From positions 3,038,001 through 3,102,000 of the forward strand of contig NC_085850.1 in assembly GCF_020906515.1 (NCBI RefSeq): a DNA stretch of 64,000 nucleotides, given 5' to 3'. Shown piece after piece: positions 54,601 through 64,000 of the stretch (position 1 is its first letter; every line of letters starts with the position of its first letter). The translations under genes were made by a program, and so were the position numbers. The stretch comes from Vanrija pseudolonga. Lineage: Eukaryota > Basidiomycota > Tremellomycetes > Trichosporonales > Trichosporonaceae. The notes under the pieces are model-generated. The model ran no database searches and was not told the DNA's origin. It was given only the letters and a program-made list of their open reading frames with translations.

Positions 54601-54966
54601 TAGGCGTTGTCAATGCCGAGCGAGTTGTAGAACCAGTCGACCTCTCCCTGGACGAAATCAGGAGGGATGAAGCCCGACTGGGAGAGGATCTGGGCGACCT
54701 GGGCCTGCTGAGAAGCCTTGAGGGGGAAAGGCGACTGGACGTAGCCGCTGGGCATGACGTCAGTAGTGGTCGCGGGGGATTGCGGGCGCCTACTTACACC
54801 TTCTCCTTGAGGCGGTTCTCGGACTGGGGACGCGAGGGGACCTGGAGGTGGGCCGGGATAGCGGGGACAGCCTGGGAGAGGGAGTGTGAGCTGGGCCTGG
54901 TGGATGGGGAGGTGGAATGGCCAAACTTACGCCACTGGTGGGGGTGGGCGATGTTGGGGTAGCCAT
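51649..54966 (-). CDS. GDH2: NAD-dependent glutamate dehydrogenase, large fungal type
   Basis: Oxidatively deaminates glutamate to 2-oxoglutarate and ammonium using NAD+, the catabolic enzyme of nitrogen metabolism. Exons 54966-54931, 54871-54798, 54747-54598 and 54544-51649 encode 1,051 residues, the usual size of the 115-kDa class. Landmarks: a long N-terminal regulatory half (ESPQVISDHILALYSAKVLA), the substrate pocket DVARGGIRLVRSRGKENYNA with PEGGSKGTILPSLGANPHQC, GPDEGTAEMMDWAALHAKSR, the dinucleotide-binding part PGGDLGSNEILLSNDKTVGI-like TGGPDGDLGSNEILLSNDK, and FVPCGGRPEAVNIGNVSRL. The first three small exons encode an N-terminal leader MATPTSPTPTSG that is not obviously a mitochondrial signal. 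A TTATATA element lies about 50 nt upstream of the start (near 55014). Confidence 0.96.
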
Positions 54967-57746
54967 CTTGTAGAAGGTGTTGGTGGGGGAGAGAAGGCTG
55001 GGACTGGTCAGAGTTATATACTAGGTGGGGCTGAGGGGCGGCGGGTCGGGCACAAGGAGGGTCGCTTTGGTTGCCAAGAGAGTGTGTGCGATGTGCCCAC
55101 ACACCCACACACGCCCATGACATGTTGCCCAAGCGACGACGACGACTAGACTCGACTGGCTGAATGACCTCAATCAGGGCGGCGGCGTTCGACGCCATTC
55201 CACAGTCGGCCGGCGCCGCGCCTCGCCGCGGCGTCTTCCTCGCCCCGCCTGGCTCCATCTCGCTCCAAAGAGAAACTCACCTAGGACGGAATGGCGGAGA
55301 GGAAAAAAGTACAAAGGAAGAGAGGAGGGGGGCTGATGAGGCGTGTCAGCGACGCTGCTCGACGCGATTAAAGAAATGCCAAACAGCGCGATGACTCGTC
55401 ACGGCGGGCCGGGCATCGCACGGTGGCTGCGGCGAGCAACAAGCAGCGCCCACCCGCCGGCAACGGGCCAGTGACGTCGCGGTTTACTGCCGGCGGACGG
55501 ATCTCGTCTCGGGGCGATCGTCCAGCAAGGAAGCAGGAAAATCGCGCAGACGGGCGCAGAGGGGCGCAGAGAGAGGGGGTACGAGGGGACGTGGGGACGC
55601 GGGCACGCTCGGTGACGATGCATGTGACGCTCGCGGCGGTGCAGGCCGGCGAGAGACGGCTCCCATCGACTCGAGAGCGAGCGCGAAAGGACTTCGCCCC
55701 GACCGCGCCCGCCAGCCAGCCAGGCAGGCCGCAAGAACGCACGAGATCGGCAAAGAGGCGCCAAGCGACGCCTCACGCCTCTCTCCCCACCATCCCCACC
55801 GCCGGCTGGCCCAGCCCTCGCGGATTCCCTCCGCAGCAGAAGCAGCAGTAGCAAGCGGGCGCTGGCACGCTCGCACGCACGCACGCACGCAGCGAGCAGA
55901 TCGGGCCATCACGCTCGCCGAGCACCGTGTGGCTCGGCGGCACGCGACGGACGTCACTGTCACTGGGCGGGTGGAGCGGTAGCCGCTGGCTGGCAGGTGC
56001 TCGCGAGCGACACAAACCACAAACACACACACACACACACAACAACACTCACAGTGACGACGCCGAACACGAGGTCTAGCTAGTGTCTAGAGTACAGGAC
56101 GGGTGGGGGGGGGGGTTGGGGTGGCCCGTTTTGCTTTCAGCCGCTGGGTTATATTGTTGGTGGCCTGGTGGGGTACGTCACGGTGGTGCAGCAGCGACAG
56201 CAGTTCAGGCGCCAGGGACGGGTCCGCAACGTGGGCAATGCGCGCTCGCCCGCACCCTGGGGGTCCATTCGAAAATCATGTGAGCAGCAGAACACGCGCG
56301 GCTGGCACCATTGCGGCGGCACCACTACTAGGCGGGCGGGTTCCGGAGAATGTACTCGGGTCTTGGCCCCCGGTCAGGTCGCGCGCGGCGACACCGCCTG
56401 CCTGTCGCTGTTGTTCTGCAGCGTCCCGTCGGTTACTATGCCTTGTCGTATTTCGGTCTCTAAGCGAACCCTGAAAGCGACTTGCAATGGCCAGACGGGC
56501 CCCCATGCGCAGTGCTACAGCTGCTGCTGGTGCTGACTGCACCGTGCTCAGATGGCACCCCACTACACCGAACACACCACTTATGGATACCCCGATTCAA
56601 TGGACATTTGCGGCAGCGCGTGCAAACCAGCCCAGCCCAGAACAACAAAGCACACGCACACTCACTTTGCGCCTTTGCGCTGCTCCTCTGCTCGTCTGCC
56701 CGCCCGCCCACTAGCGCGCGGAGGTCCGAAAGGCCCAAAGGCCAGATGGCGCGTGAGGAGGCGAGGAGCGCGAGGAGCGCAGCCCAAGACCTGCCGGGCA
56801 GCTCGACGTCGCTCGCCATTCCACCAGTTCATTCTGCATGCATGCGCCCTGCCCTGCCTGCCCCCTGCCCCGCACGCAGCCCGTAGCCCCGACCACCCCG
56901 ACCCCGCACCCATCGGCCCACCGCGATTCGAACTGGCAGCAGCAAAAGGTCAAACGCGGACCCCGAATTGCGTCGTCATTCGAGTTGGCGCCCCCCCATT
57001 TTCGAATAGCCCGCCCAGGCATTGGAATACGCAGCCGACGTTTGCCGTGGCGTACGCTGGGCTGCTGCTGCTGCCTACTGCTCGCAATATCCCATTTGGC
57101 AGCGGCGCGTAACTCTACTCGTCTGCGCGTCGGCGTGCCTGCAGAGCCGAGCAGTGAGCATGTACTGTAGAGCATGCAACAGAAAAAAAGTTGCCCCGTC
57201 GTCCTCTTGGCACCCAGCCTTCCCCCCAGCCCCAACCCCACGGCACCTCCCGCTCTACGCGCCTCTGGCGAGCTGCTGCTCGCCTTGCTCGACGCCCCGC
57301 GCGCCGCCCCCCATACCCCGCTGACACGGTCTTGTGCAATCCCCCCTTGCCATTGCCAAGGGGTGCCCCATCGGTCTTTTAACTCGCTGCGACGGACGCG
57401 ACCAAGAAAAAAAAAACCGGTCGTTCGGGGTCCGGCGTCGACACGTCGAAGGCCAGGCAAATCCCCCACCTCACAATCTTATCACCCTCTTGCTCCCCCC
57501 ACCCACCTACCTACCTACCAACACCATCATGGTACAATCTGCATGCATCCCATATGGGCATTACTACTAACAAAAGACACTGGAGACACTACGGTTATGG
57601 TATAATGGTATCATATGCGCAGCAATGGCGCACGCTCACGCTCGCTGGCGCCGAGTCGGACGACGCGTCTACCCGCCCACTCACCGGTCCGCGTCAACGG
57701 AACCGGATAGGAAGCAAACAACACTCAAGCGCGCATAAACAAACGC
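54967..57746. other. Spacer between GDH2 and RAD21
   Basis: 2.8 kb without a supported gene. The 54967-55060 part is the GDH2 promoter, with TTATATA near 55014. A CACACACACACAC run lies near 56022-56042 and a G-run near 56104-56115. The remainder has overlapping Arg/Pro/Ser/Ala-rich frames on both strands. ACCTACCTACCTACC (about 57507-57519) precedes the 3' end of RAD21. No tRNA-like cloverleaf was found in the few stretches tested. Confidence 0.45.
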
Positions 57747-59668
57747 TTAAGCCGTAGCGACCGGCTCGGCCCCCTCCCAAAGACGGTCCTTGGCACGGAC
57801 CTCGATGGGCCCGAATGCCTTCTTCTGTTCCAATCGTACACAGTCGCGCGTACCGAGGACCAGCAGCTCAAAGAAGAATGCAGACGCAGCACGCTTTGAC
57901 GCGCCGGCGGCCACCTTGTCGTACGAGACAGCCTTGTCGGCCGCCTCGATGGCGTCGAGCTCTCGCCGCAGGAGGCCCATCGCCATGCCAGTCGTCGCCG
58001 AGAAGCCGCCGCCCTGCAACTCGACAATGCTCGACGCCGCGCCGCCCTTGACAGGTGTGCCGAGCTCGGATGCAAGCGACTGAGTCTGCGACTCGAGCTC
58101 ACCCTGCGAGTTGCGGATGCGCGTGTCAAAGATGCCTAGAGCGTAGTCACCCTGCTCGCCAAATTGGACCTCCCGGGCAATCGACTCGGCTCTGGAAGGG
58201 GCAATAGAAGGCGCACGGGGACGCTTCTCGACTGGTGGTGGGGTGACGAGCGGTCCATCAAAGTCGAACGCCAGGTCGTCGCCGCCAAACGTGTCGATGC
58301 CGGCGTCAAAGCCAGCCTCACTGGGAAGGTGGCTCTGCTCGCGGCGACGGCCAACCTCGTCGTCGACCTCCTCCTCGGGGCCCTCGATGCGCGGCCGCTT
58401 GTTCGCGTGGTCCACCTCGTGCTCCTCCTCGCGGTTGCGGCGGAGCACATTGACATTAAAGGTAAACAGCTCGGCGAGCTCGGGAGCAAGGCCCGGTGGG
58501 CCGGCGAAGAAGACCGACTCGGCGCCGACGCGCGACGTGGGAAGGAAGAATGACGTGGGGTCGTCGATAATATCGCGCAGGCGGACAGCGTTGGAGTCGG
58601 CAGGGATAAACTGCTCCTCACCGAGAATGTCGGAGTCGTCGTTGGGCGCGGCAAACTCGTCGTCGGCCAGCTCGAGCTCCTCGTCGGCACGCACAATGCG
58701 CACGCGCTTGGTCTTGTCCTTGCTCTTCTGAGCGTCGGCGATGCGCTTGGCTGTGCGCGGGCTGACGTTCAGAGTCTGGTTGAGGTGCGAGGGGGACTCG
58801 GGGGGAGGGGTAGATAACGTGCTGCTTGCGCGGCGCGCGCGTGTATCGTCAAGGTCGGGCAGGTCGTCGAGCCCAAGGTCCAGGTCCATAGGCTCAAAGT
58901 CATTGCCAAAGTCATTGTTGAGGTCGGGCAGATCGTTGCCCTGGCCAACGTCGGACGGGGTGCGGAGCATGGCCTGGGTACTCTTGCTGCGCTCGCGGTG
59001 CGCGTCACGACCGATTTCCATCGACATGTCCCAGTCGTCGAGACCAAGACCGAGGTCGACACCAGCAAAGTCCTGGCTGTCAAGGTGTGACGAGTCGTCG
59101 TGCGAGCCCTGGCGGGACGATGAGTCGCCATAGATGGACGACGCGGCAGGGCGACCAAAGTTGAACGCGCCGTACTCCCGGCGGAGGTTGGTCTGAGTCA
59201 GAGGCGCCAGACGCGGCACAGAGAGGTCGGCACCAGTCGCGTGGAACGACCAGTCGAGCACATCCATGCCGTCGACATTTGGCGCCAGCTCGGTGAAGGT
59301 GATGGCATTCTTGTTGGCACGGATCTGGTCGGCGGGCAGGTCGACCATACCGGGACGGAAGGCCATTGAGATGCGCTCGCGCGTCTCCTTGCAGTCATCC
59401 ATCAGATACTGCGCTTTGCGTCCGTAGATGCGGACAACACCGAGCATGAGCTGGCCGGAGACGCGGAGGTGCTCGACATCCTGAGTGATGATCACGTCTG
59501 AGGGTGTCAGCCTTGCCACCTCGCCCTCTCGCCCTCGCACTCACCAACACTCTCGCCGACATCCACGCCGAGGGCCTCCTGCTTGCTGAGCTTTTTTTCC
59601 TGGTGTGCCGACTTCCAGACCTTGTAGAGCGGGCCGCGCTTCTCGAGGATGAGGTCGGTGATGAGCAT
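57747..59668 (-). CDS. RAD21: Cohesin kleisin RAD21/SCC1
   Basis: Kleisin subunit that closes the SMC1-SMC3 cohesin ring and is cut by separase at anaphase. Exons 59668-59545 and 59497-57747 give 624 residues. The N-terminal SMC3-binding domain reads [35 protein letters not shown], then [20 protein letters not shown] and [13 protein letters not shown]. The C-terminal winged helix that binds the SMC1 head is [20 protein letters not shown]. The centre is acidic and disordered. [11 protein letters not shown] stretch resembles an ExxR separase site. The first residues [10 protein letters not shown] are more divergent than the usual MFYSE start. The domain order is that of mitotic RAD21; meiotic REC8 is the alternative, less likely given the strong fit in both end domains. 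Confidence 0.88.
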
Positions 59669-60231
59669 CGCGGGGGGGCGGGCGGCGGGACGCGTCGGGT
59701 GCGAAGGTAGGGTTAAATCTGTGGCCGGTTTCCGGAACCCGCCGGGTCTAAGCACAGATTATGGGTATGCGTATGGTCTCTCGGCGGTGAGGGGGCCAAG
59801 AAGACGGGGTGTAGTAGAGTGTGGGGGGGTGGATGGATGCGGTGATGAGGATGGGCGGTGTGATGAAGAAGAGGCGAGGAGGAGGATGCCCGTGCGATTG
59901 CTTTTGGGCGGCGAACGGGCACTCCAACCAAAGCCAGTCCAGTCATCACAGCACGGTTTTCTAATGATGACAATTAGAACTCGTTTTGATTCCGCTAATC
60001 AACATTCTGGTTTATTACAAAACACACAAAAGGCAGTCGCGCCAAAGAGGAGAATGGTGAACTCAGGGAAAAACGTGCAACGCGAGCCAGCCACCGTGGC
60101 CTAGTTTGGCCAAGCCCCATTCGGCCGACGCACGACGCCGCGACCACCGCCGTCGCTCAACCACTTCCGGGCCTCCGCTATCTCCATGTCCTGTTGCATG
60201 CAACGCTACGCTACAAGTACATGCTATGTTT
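59669..60231. other. Spacer between RAD21 and ETF alpha
   Basis: About 560 nt. It holds the RAD21 promoter and the ETF alpha 3' region. A G/T-rich stretch lies at 59820-59885 and an AT-richer patch at 59960-60030 (GGTTTATTACAAAACACAC). No exon found. Confidence 0.5.
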
Positions 60232-61646
60232 TTACTTCTTGGCGGCCTCAATCTCCTTGACGAGTTCGGGAACAGCGTCAAAGAGGTCGGCGACGAGTCC
60301 GACGTCGGCAACCTGGAAGATGGGAGCGTCGGCGTCCTTGTTGATGGCAACAATGAGCTTCGAGTCCTTCATACCAGCAAGGTGCTGGATGGCACCCGAG
60401 ATACCAATGGCAATGTAGAGCTCGGGGGCGACGACCTTGCCGGTCTGGCCAACCTGGAGCGAGTTGTCGGCGTAGCCGGCGTCGACGGCAGCACGCGAAG
60501 CACCGACGGCTGGAGGGGTCAGCTAACCGATGTACGTGTTCTACTCACCGGCACCGAGGGCGTCAGCAAGAGGGTCGAGGACGGTGTTGAAGCTGTCCTG
60601 CGACTTGAGGGCACGGCCACCCGAGACGACCTTGGCAGCGGAGCCGAGGTCGGGGCGCGACGAGACAACAATCTCCTCCGAGACGAACTTGGTAGGGGCT
60701 GCAAGGTAAGCGCACATCGCCACACTCCCCACTCACAGTCAGTCTCCTTGGCGGCGACCTCCTCAACGGCAGCCGAGCCACCCTCAGCGGCGGCCTTGGC
60801 AAAGGCAGTGGTGCGGACAGTGACGACCTTGACGGCGTCCTTGTCGGACGACTTGAGCTTGAGGATGGCGTTACCGGCGTAGACGGGGCGCGAGAAGACG
60901 TCCTCACCCTCGAGGGCGATGATGTCCGAGATCTGTCAAAGTGAGCACGGAACGCGCTCGGCTATTTTCACACGCGATCGCTACGGCGCCACACTCACCT
61001 GCGAGACGCCGAGGATACCAGCGAGGCGGGGGAAGACGTTCTTCACGGCGGGGGTGTGAGCACCGAAGAGGTGAGTGATCGACTTGGCGGGGACGACCTC
61101 GGCGAGGACGGGTGCCACGTCTAGAGATTTCGGTTAGCAGCAATAGACGAATGGGGGGCTTAGCCGACGACGGCAACGACGACGAGGTCGCGGTAGGACG
61201 CGACTTACTCTCAGCCACACCGTGCGCGAGCGAGTCCGAGGCGGCGGCGTAGACCTTGGAGAGGCCGTCAATCCTGTGTAGTGTGAGCTGGTATCGGACG
61301 GCCGTCATGGTCCCCCTGGGCCGAAATCCGGACCATGACGATTTCGGGCGGCGCTTACTTCTTGGCCTGCTCGAGGACCGAGTCGACATCGGCCTTGGAG
61401 CCAACGACGATACCAGCGACCTGGATGGTGTGAGCGAGTATTCAACAGCGTGGAGGGGCAACTCACGTCTCCGCCGACCTGCTTGGCGGCAGTGACGGCA
61501 GTGAGGGCCGAGTCGCTGAGCTTTCCACCCTTCTGCTCGAGGAAGACGAGCGACGAGGCGAGGCGGCGCTGGGCGGCGGTCGAGAGCGAGCTCGAGGCGA
61601 TGGCCGACGAGGTGCGGGCGGTGCGGGCGACGGAGCGGAAGAGCAT
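60232..61646 (-). CDS. Electron transfer flavoprotein alpha subunit, mitochondrial
   Basis: Alpha subunit of the matrix heterodimer that passes electrons from acyl-CoA and other dehydrogenases to ETF-ubiquinone oxidoreductase. Roughly 340 residues. The presequence is [20 protein letters not shown], followed by [20 protein letters not shown] and [15 protein letters not shown]. The C-terminal FAD domain shows [60 protein letters not shown] and [20 protein letters not shown], the classic ETF-alpha signature, with [20 protein letters not shown] after it. About six introns, all short. The start at 61646 is supported by the presequence and by [10 protein letters not shown] fitting mitochondrial targeting composition. 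Confidence 0.95.
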
Positions 61647-63130
61647 GGTGAGGGTTGGGGTTGGAGAGTGACGAGGAGGAGGAGATGCAGAGGGAAGTCG
61701 AGATGCGATGGCGCCTTTCGGCTCCCCCACCACTGCTGAGTGCCGTCTACCCACGCGCCGGTTGCACCCAGCCGGTAATTTGGTTCCGCGTCCGGAACTC
61801 GGCCGCTTGCCTCTGGGTGGGAGTTTGCGTCGCTCGCCTATCCGGCCAATCCGAGGACGACGCCGAGAGAGCCACGGGTCGGAGTGCGGAGAGTCAGAGG
61901 CAGTTGGGGGACGAGCTGGCGACTTCTTAGGCGCGCCAAAATCACTTGAATGCAACACCGAACGGCGTTGCACAACGCGTGGCACAGGCAATGTCATGGA
62001 ATGTGGGGATCATGGGGAGATACGTCGCGTCAGTATCATAGGCATCTGGTCGTGCATGGATGCTCAAGCCGAGGTGATTGGGACAATGCGCTGCGCGCCG
62101 CGAGGCTCGAGCTGCAATGGCGACACACTGACGGGGCCGAAGGGGCAGGGCATGGCGAGGAGGGGCGTCCGGTTGTCCGACCCCTTGAGCCAGGCTGGCT
62201 GGCACTCGTTGACGGCACCAAAATGTGCTCGCCTGCGCTTCCAGTTCAGAATGTTGTGGCCATTGTCGGAGGGGAACAGACGACGACTACGACATGTGGG
62301 CAGATGGGAAACCACTGTCGCCGGCGCGCTGGCGATCGCGGGAGGGCGCGTGTCACACATCCACTCCACCCACCCACCCATGGAGCACATCCTGGCTGCT
62401 GCATGCAGTCGAGTGATCATCAGACTTGGCCAAGGTAAACCCCCAGACAGTGCCCACAGTCTGCGACCCACTCCCTGTCGATGAGCAGCAGCAATGGCAG
62501 ATGCACAGTGATCCTGCATATAGTGGTTGCGCACGACTTGGCCCCCACCCCCTCTCCATAGCCAGAGCACAAGCACAATCTCCTGGGATGGATGAAACGA
62601 GCAGGCTGCGGGGTGCCACTTCCACTTTGGCCAGCGGCTCCCTCGGCTGCCTGTCACAGTCGCTGACCTCGGTCGTGGTAGCAGCATCACGACGATGCAT
62701 AGAGTCCCCAGAGGGCCATGCACTGGCCACGCAGTGTAGGATCCAGTGGCTCGCTCCCATGCCATCGCGGCCGGCGTGAACCTCGTCACCGAGCAAGCAA
62801 GCGGCGCTACGTAACGCACAATCTCCCGACGAGGGAGGCTTCGGTCGAGGTGGCCCTCTGGACAGCGGTCAGCGTCCACAGTTCCCCATTGTCCATCCCA
62901 GTCTCTCCATCGTGCTCATCATCAACTCGGGGTAGCCCATCTGCGTGGCTATATCCGCCTTGCACCAAGCACTTGTAGCCTTTTAAACTGGCAAGGCGCC
63001 GACAACCCCCCATCCAGAAACCACAATCACTCCCAACCTTCCGCGCACAACTTTCGACGCGTGCCAAACCCAACCCGAAACATAGCACCTCGACATTACA
63101 TTCGTCCCCACCACCACCACCAACAACACC
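61647..63130. other. Spacer between ETF alpha and the SNT2-like gene
   Basis: About 1.5 kb between two divergent genes. It contains a CACCCACCCACCCATGG tract near 62369-62385, otherwise mixed sequence. The last 150 nt are CA/CCA-rich (CCACCACCACCACCAACAACACC) directly before the start. No coding exon supported. Confidence 0.5.
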
Positions 63131-64000
63131 ATGCCCTCTCGCCAGTCCGACATGGCGCAGCAGGGCTTCAAGGTCAACTCGGTCAAGGCGGCCAACGGCG
63201 AGACGGTGCACGTGAACGGTGAGCATGCGTGCCAGCGGAGCAAGCGACGCGACTGACACGACCACAGACCACGTCTACATCTCCCTCCCTTGGTCTGACC
63301 GTGACGGTGAGCGCGAGCGCGAGCTTGCATCCTCACGACCATACTCACACGATTGTGCGCAGGCACCCCATACAACATTGCGCGGATACTCGAGTTCGTG
63401 CCCCCCGCCAACAAGGACCACCGGAAGGCGGCCCGCGGACACGCCAACGAGCTCCATGTCCGCCTGGCAATCTACTACAGGCCCAGCGATGTGAGTGGGG
63501 GAGCAGCGGCCTTGCCATGCTCGCGCGGCCCTCCGGTGCCAGGCTGACAACACAGGTCGTTGGCCGCAACGTCTCCGACTTCCGGCTCTTATACGCCGCG
63601 ATCCATACCATGATCGAACCCGTCAGCGTCATCCGTGGGCGCTGCTACGTGCGGCACAAGGACAAGATCGACGACCTGATCAAGTGGAAGCATACCCCGG
63701 ACCACTTCTACTTTAACAAGTTCTACGACCCCTACATCAAGCGCGAGTACGAGGTGCTGCGCACGGCCGCAGTGAACAACAGTGCGTGTTTTGGCGGCCT
63801 TTGCTGATGGCAGTCCCGCCAAATGTCAAGGAGGTGCTCCTCCAACGCTACGAGTACCTCTTGTGCGAGAAGGAGATGGTGTCCGACCTCCTGGATGCAT
63901 ACCGCAGCTGTGCGGTCTGTAACCAGTGGGCCTCTAGCCAGACGAGTGTGCGGTGCGAGTGAGTACCACCTAGCCTCCAACAGCTAACCCCCAGACTCTG
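63131..64000 (+). CDS. SNT2-like BAH/PHD chromatin protein, N-terminal part
   Basis: The start MPSRQSDMAQQGFKVNSVKA leads into a BAH domain: NGETVHVNDHVYISLPWSDR, then GTPYNIARILEFVPPA, LHVRLAIYYRPSDVVGRNVS, DFRLLYAAIHTMIEPVSVIR, GRCYVRHKDKIDDL and DHFYFNKFYDPYIKREYEVL. A cysteine-containing segment, YRSCAVCNQWAS, begins what could be a PHD-type zinc finger as the window ends. This order matches fungal Snt2, a nuclear BAH-PHD-SANT protein of a histone deacetylase/ubiquitin-ligase-like complex. Other BAH-PHD proteins (for example Rsc1/2 relatives) are less similar. At least four introns are present. Truncated by the window edge. Confidence 0.75.

Noticed and set aside
51541-54603. 1020-residue plus-strand frame antisense to GDH2
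   Set aside because: The opposite strand encodes unmistakable glutamate dehydrogenase. The plus frame is a codon-bias artefact rich in Val/Glu/Leu.
56900-57020. tRNA-like ATTCGAACT segment
   Set aside because: The flanking bases cannot form a T-stem, and no acceptor or anticodon stem could be paired.

Overview
The window is nuclear DNA from a GC-rich, intron-rich basidiomycete, most likely a Tremellomycetes yeast of the Trichosporonales type. That placement is an inference from gene content (basidiomycete-style MRE11, RAD21, MSB1 and large NAD-glutamate dehydrogenase), from very short introns (about 35-60 nt, GTGAGT/GTGCGT donors, CTGAC-type branch sites only a few bases from the acceptor) and from CA-rich contexts before start codons. 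All gene models are hand-spliced; exon phases were checked for most of them.

Layout. 1-156: 5' end of a HoxX-like formyltransferase gene (minus). 1817-4591: MRE11 (minus), then a tiny hypothetical gene. 6092-8887: PhoD-like metallophosphatase. 9275-13289: MSB1-type polarity protein (minus). 13.3-17.5 kb: a 4.2 kb gene-poor gap. 17501-18616: DsbA/FrnE-like thioredoxin-fold protein. 19107-36382: the highlight, a tandem array of 17 SUMO-like modifier genes. 36977-38792: amino-acid/choline permease. 40674-47659: a hypothetical Ser/Pro-rich ORF, a METTL21-type methyltransferase, a conserved helical protein and THO subunit TEX1/THOC3. 47879-49221: mitochondrial adenylate kinase. 49507-51399: an intronless orphan protein. 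51649-54966: NAD-dependent glutamate dehydrogenase. 57747-59668: cohesin RAD21/SCC1. 60232-61646: ETF alpha. 63131 to the end: 5' part of an SNT2-like BAH/PHD protein.

The SUMO array. Seventeen paralogues (16 plus strand, 1 inverted; 18 ubiquitin-fold domains) lie in 17.3 kb with no other recognisable gene between them. Each has a variable N-terminal tail, usually with a signature close to DIKPKI-GL--GVDFKP. A ubiquitin-fold domain of SUMO type follows, and in 13 of 17 the C-terminus carries a SUMO-type diglycine: EQLGG (eight genes), EQIGG (two), EQMGG, DQFGG or EMMGG. Exon structure is nearly invariant: a variable first exon, then 113, 44 and 92 nt, then a terminal micro-exon of exactly 14 nt (26 and 29 nt in two genes) that encodes the diglycine and splits the Gln codon. 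Eleven genes end exactly at GG. Two carry short tails after GG, as in SUMO precursors. Four (19th-kb-onward genes 4, 5, 7 and 17) have lost the standard terminus. Gene 7 is a two-domain fusion with an apparent 7-nt frameshifting insertion. The tails hold many psi-K-x-E/D motifs (VKQE, IKQE, VKKE, IKPD), the kind of site used for SUMO attachment and chain growth in yeast Smt3. Taken together this looks like a lineage-specific expansion and diversification of SUMO itself. The ubiquitous single SUMO gene may be one of these copies or lie elsewhere.
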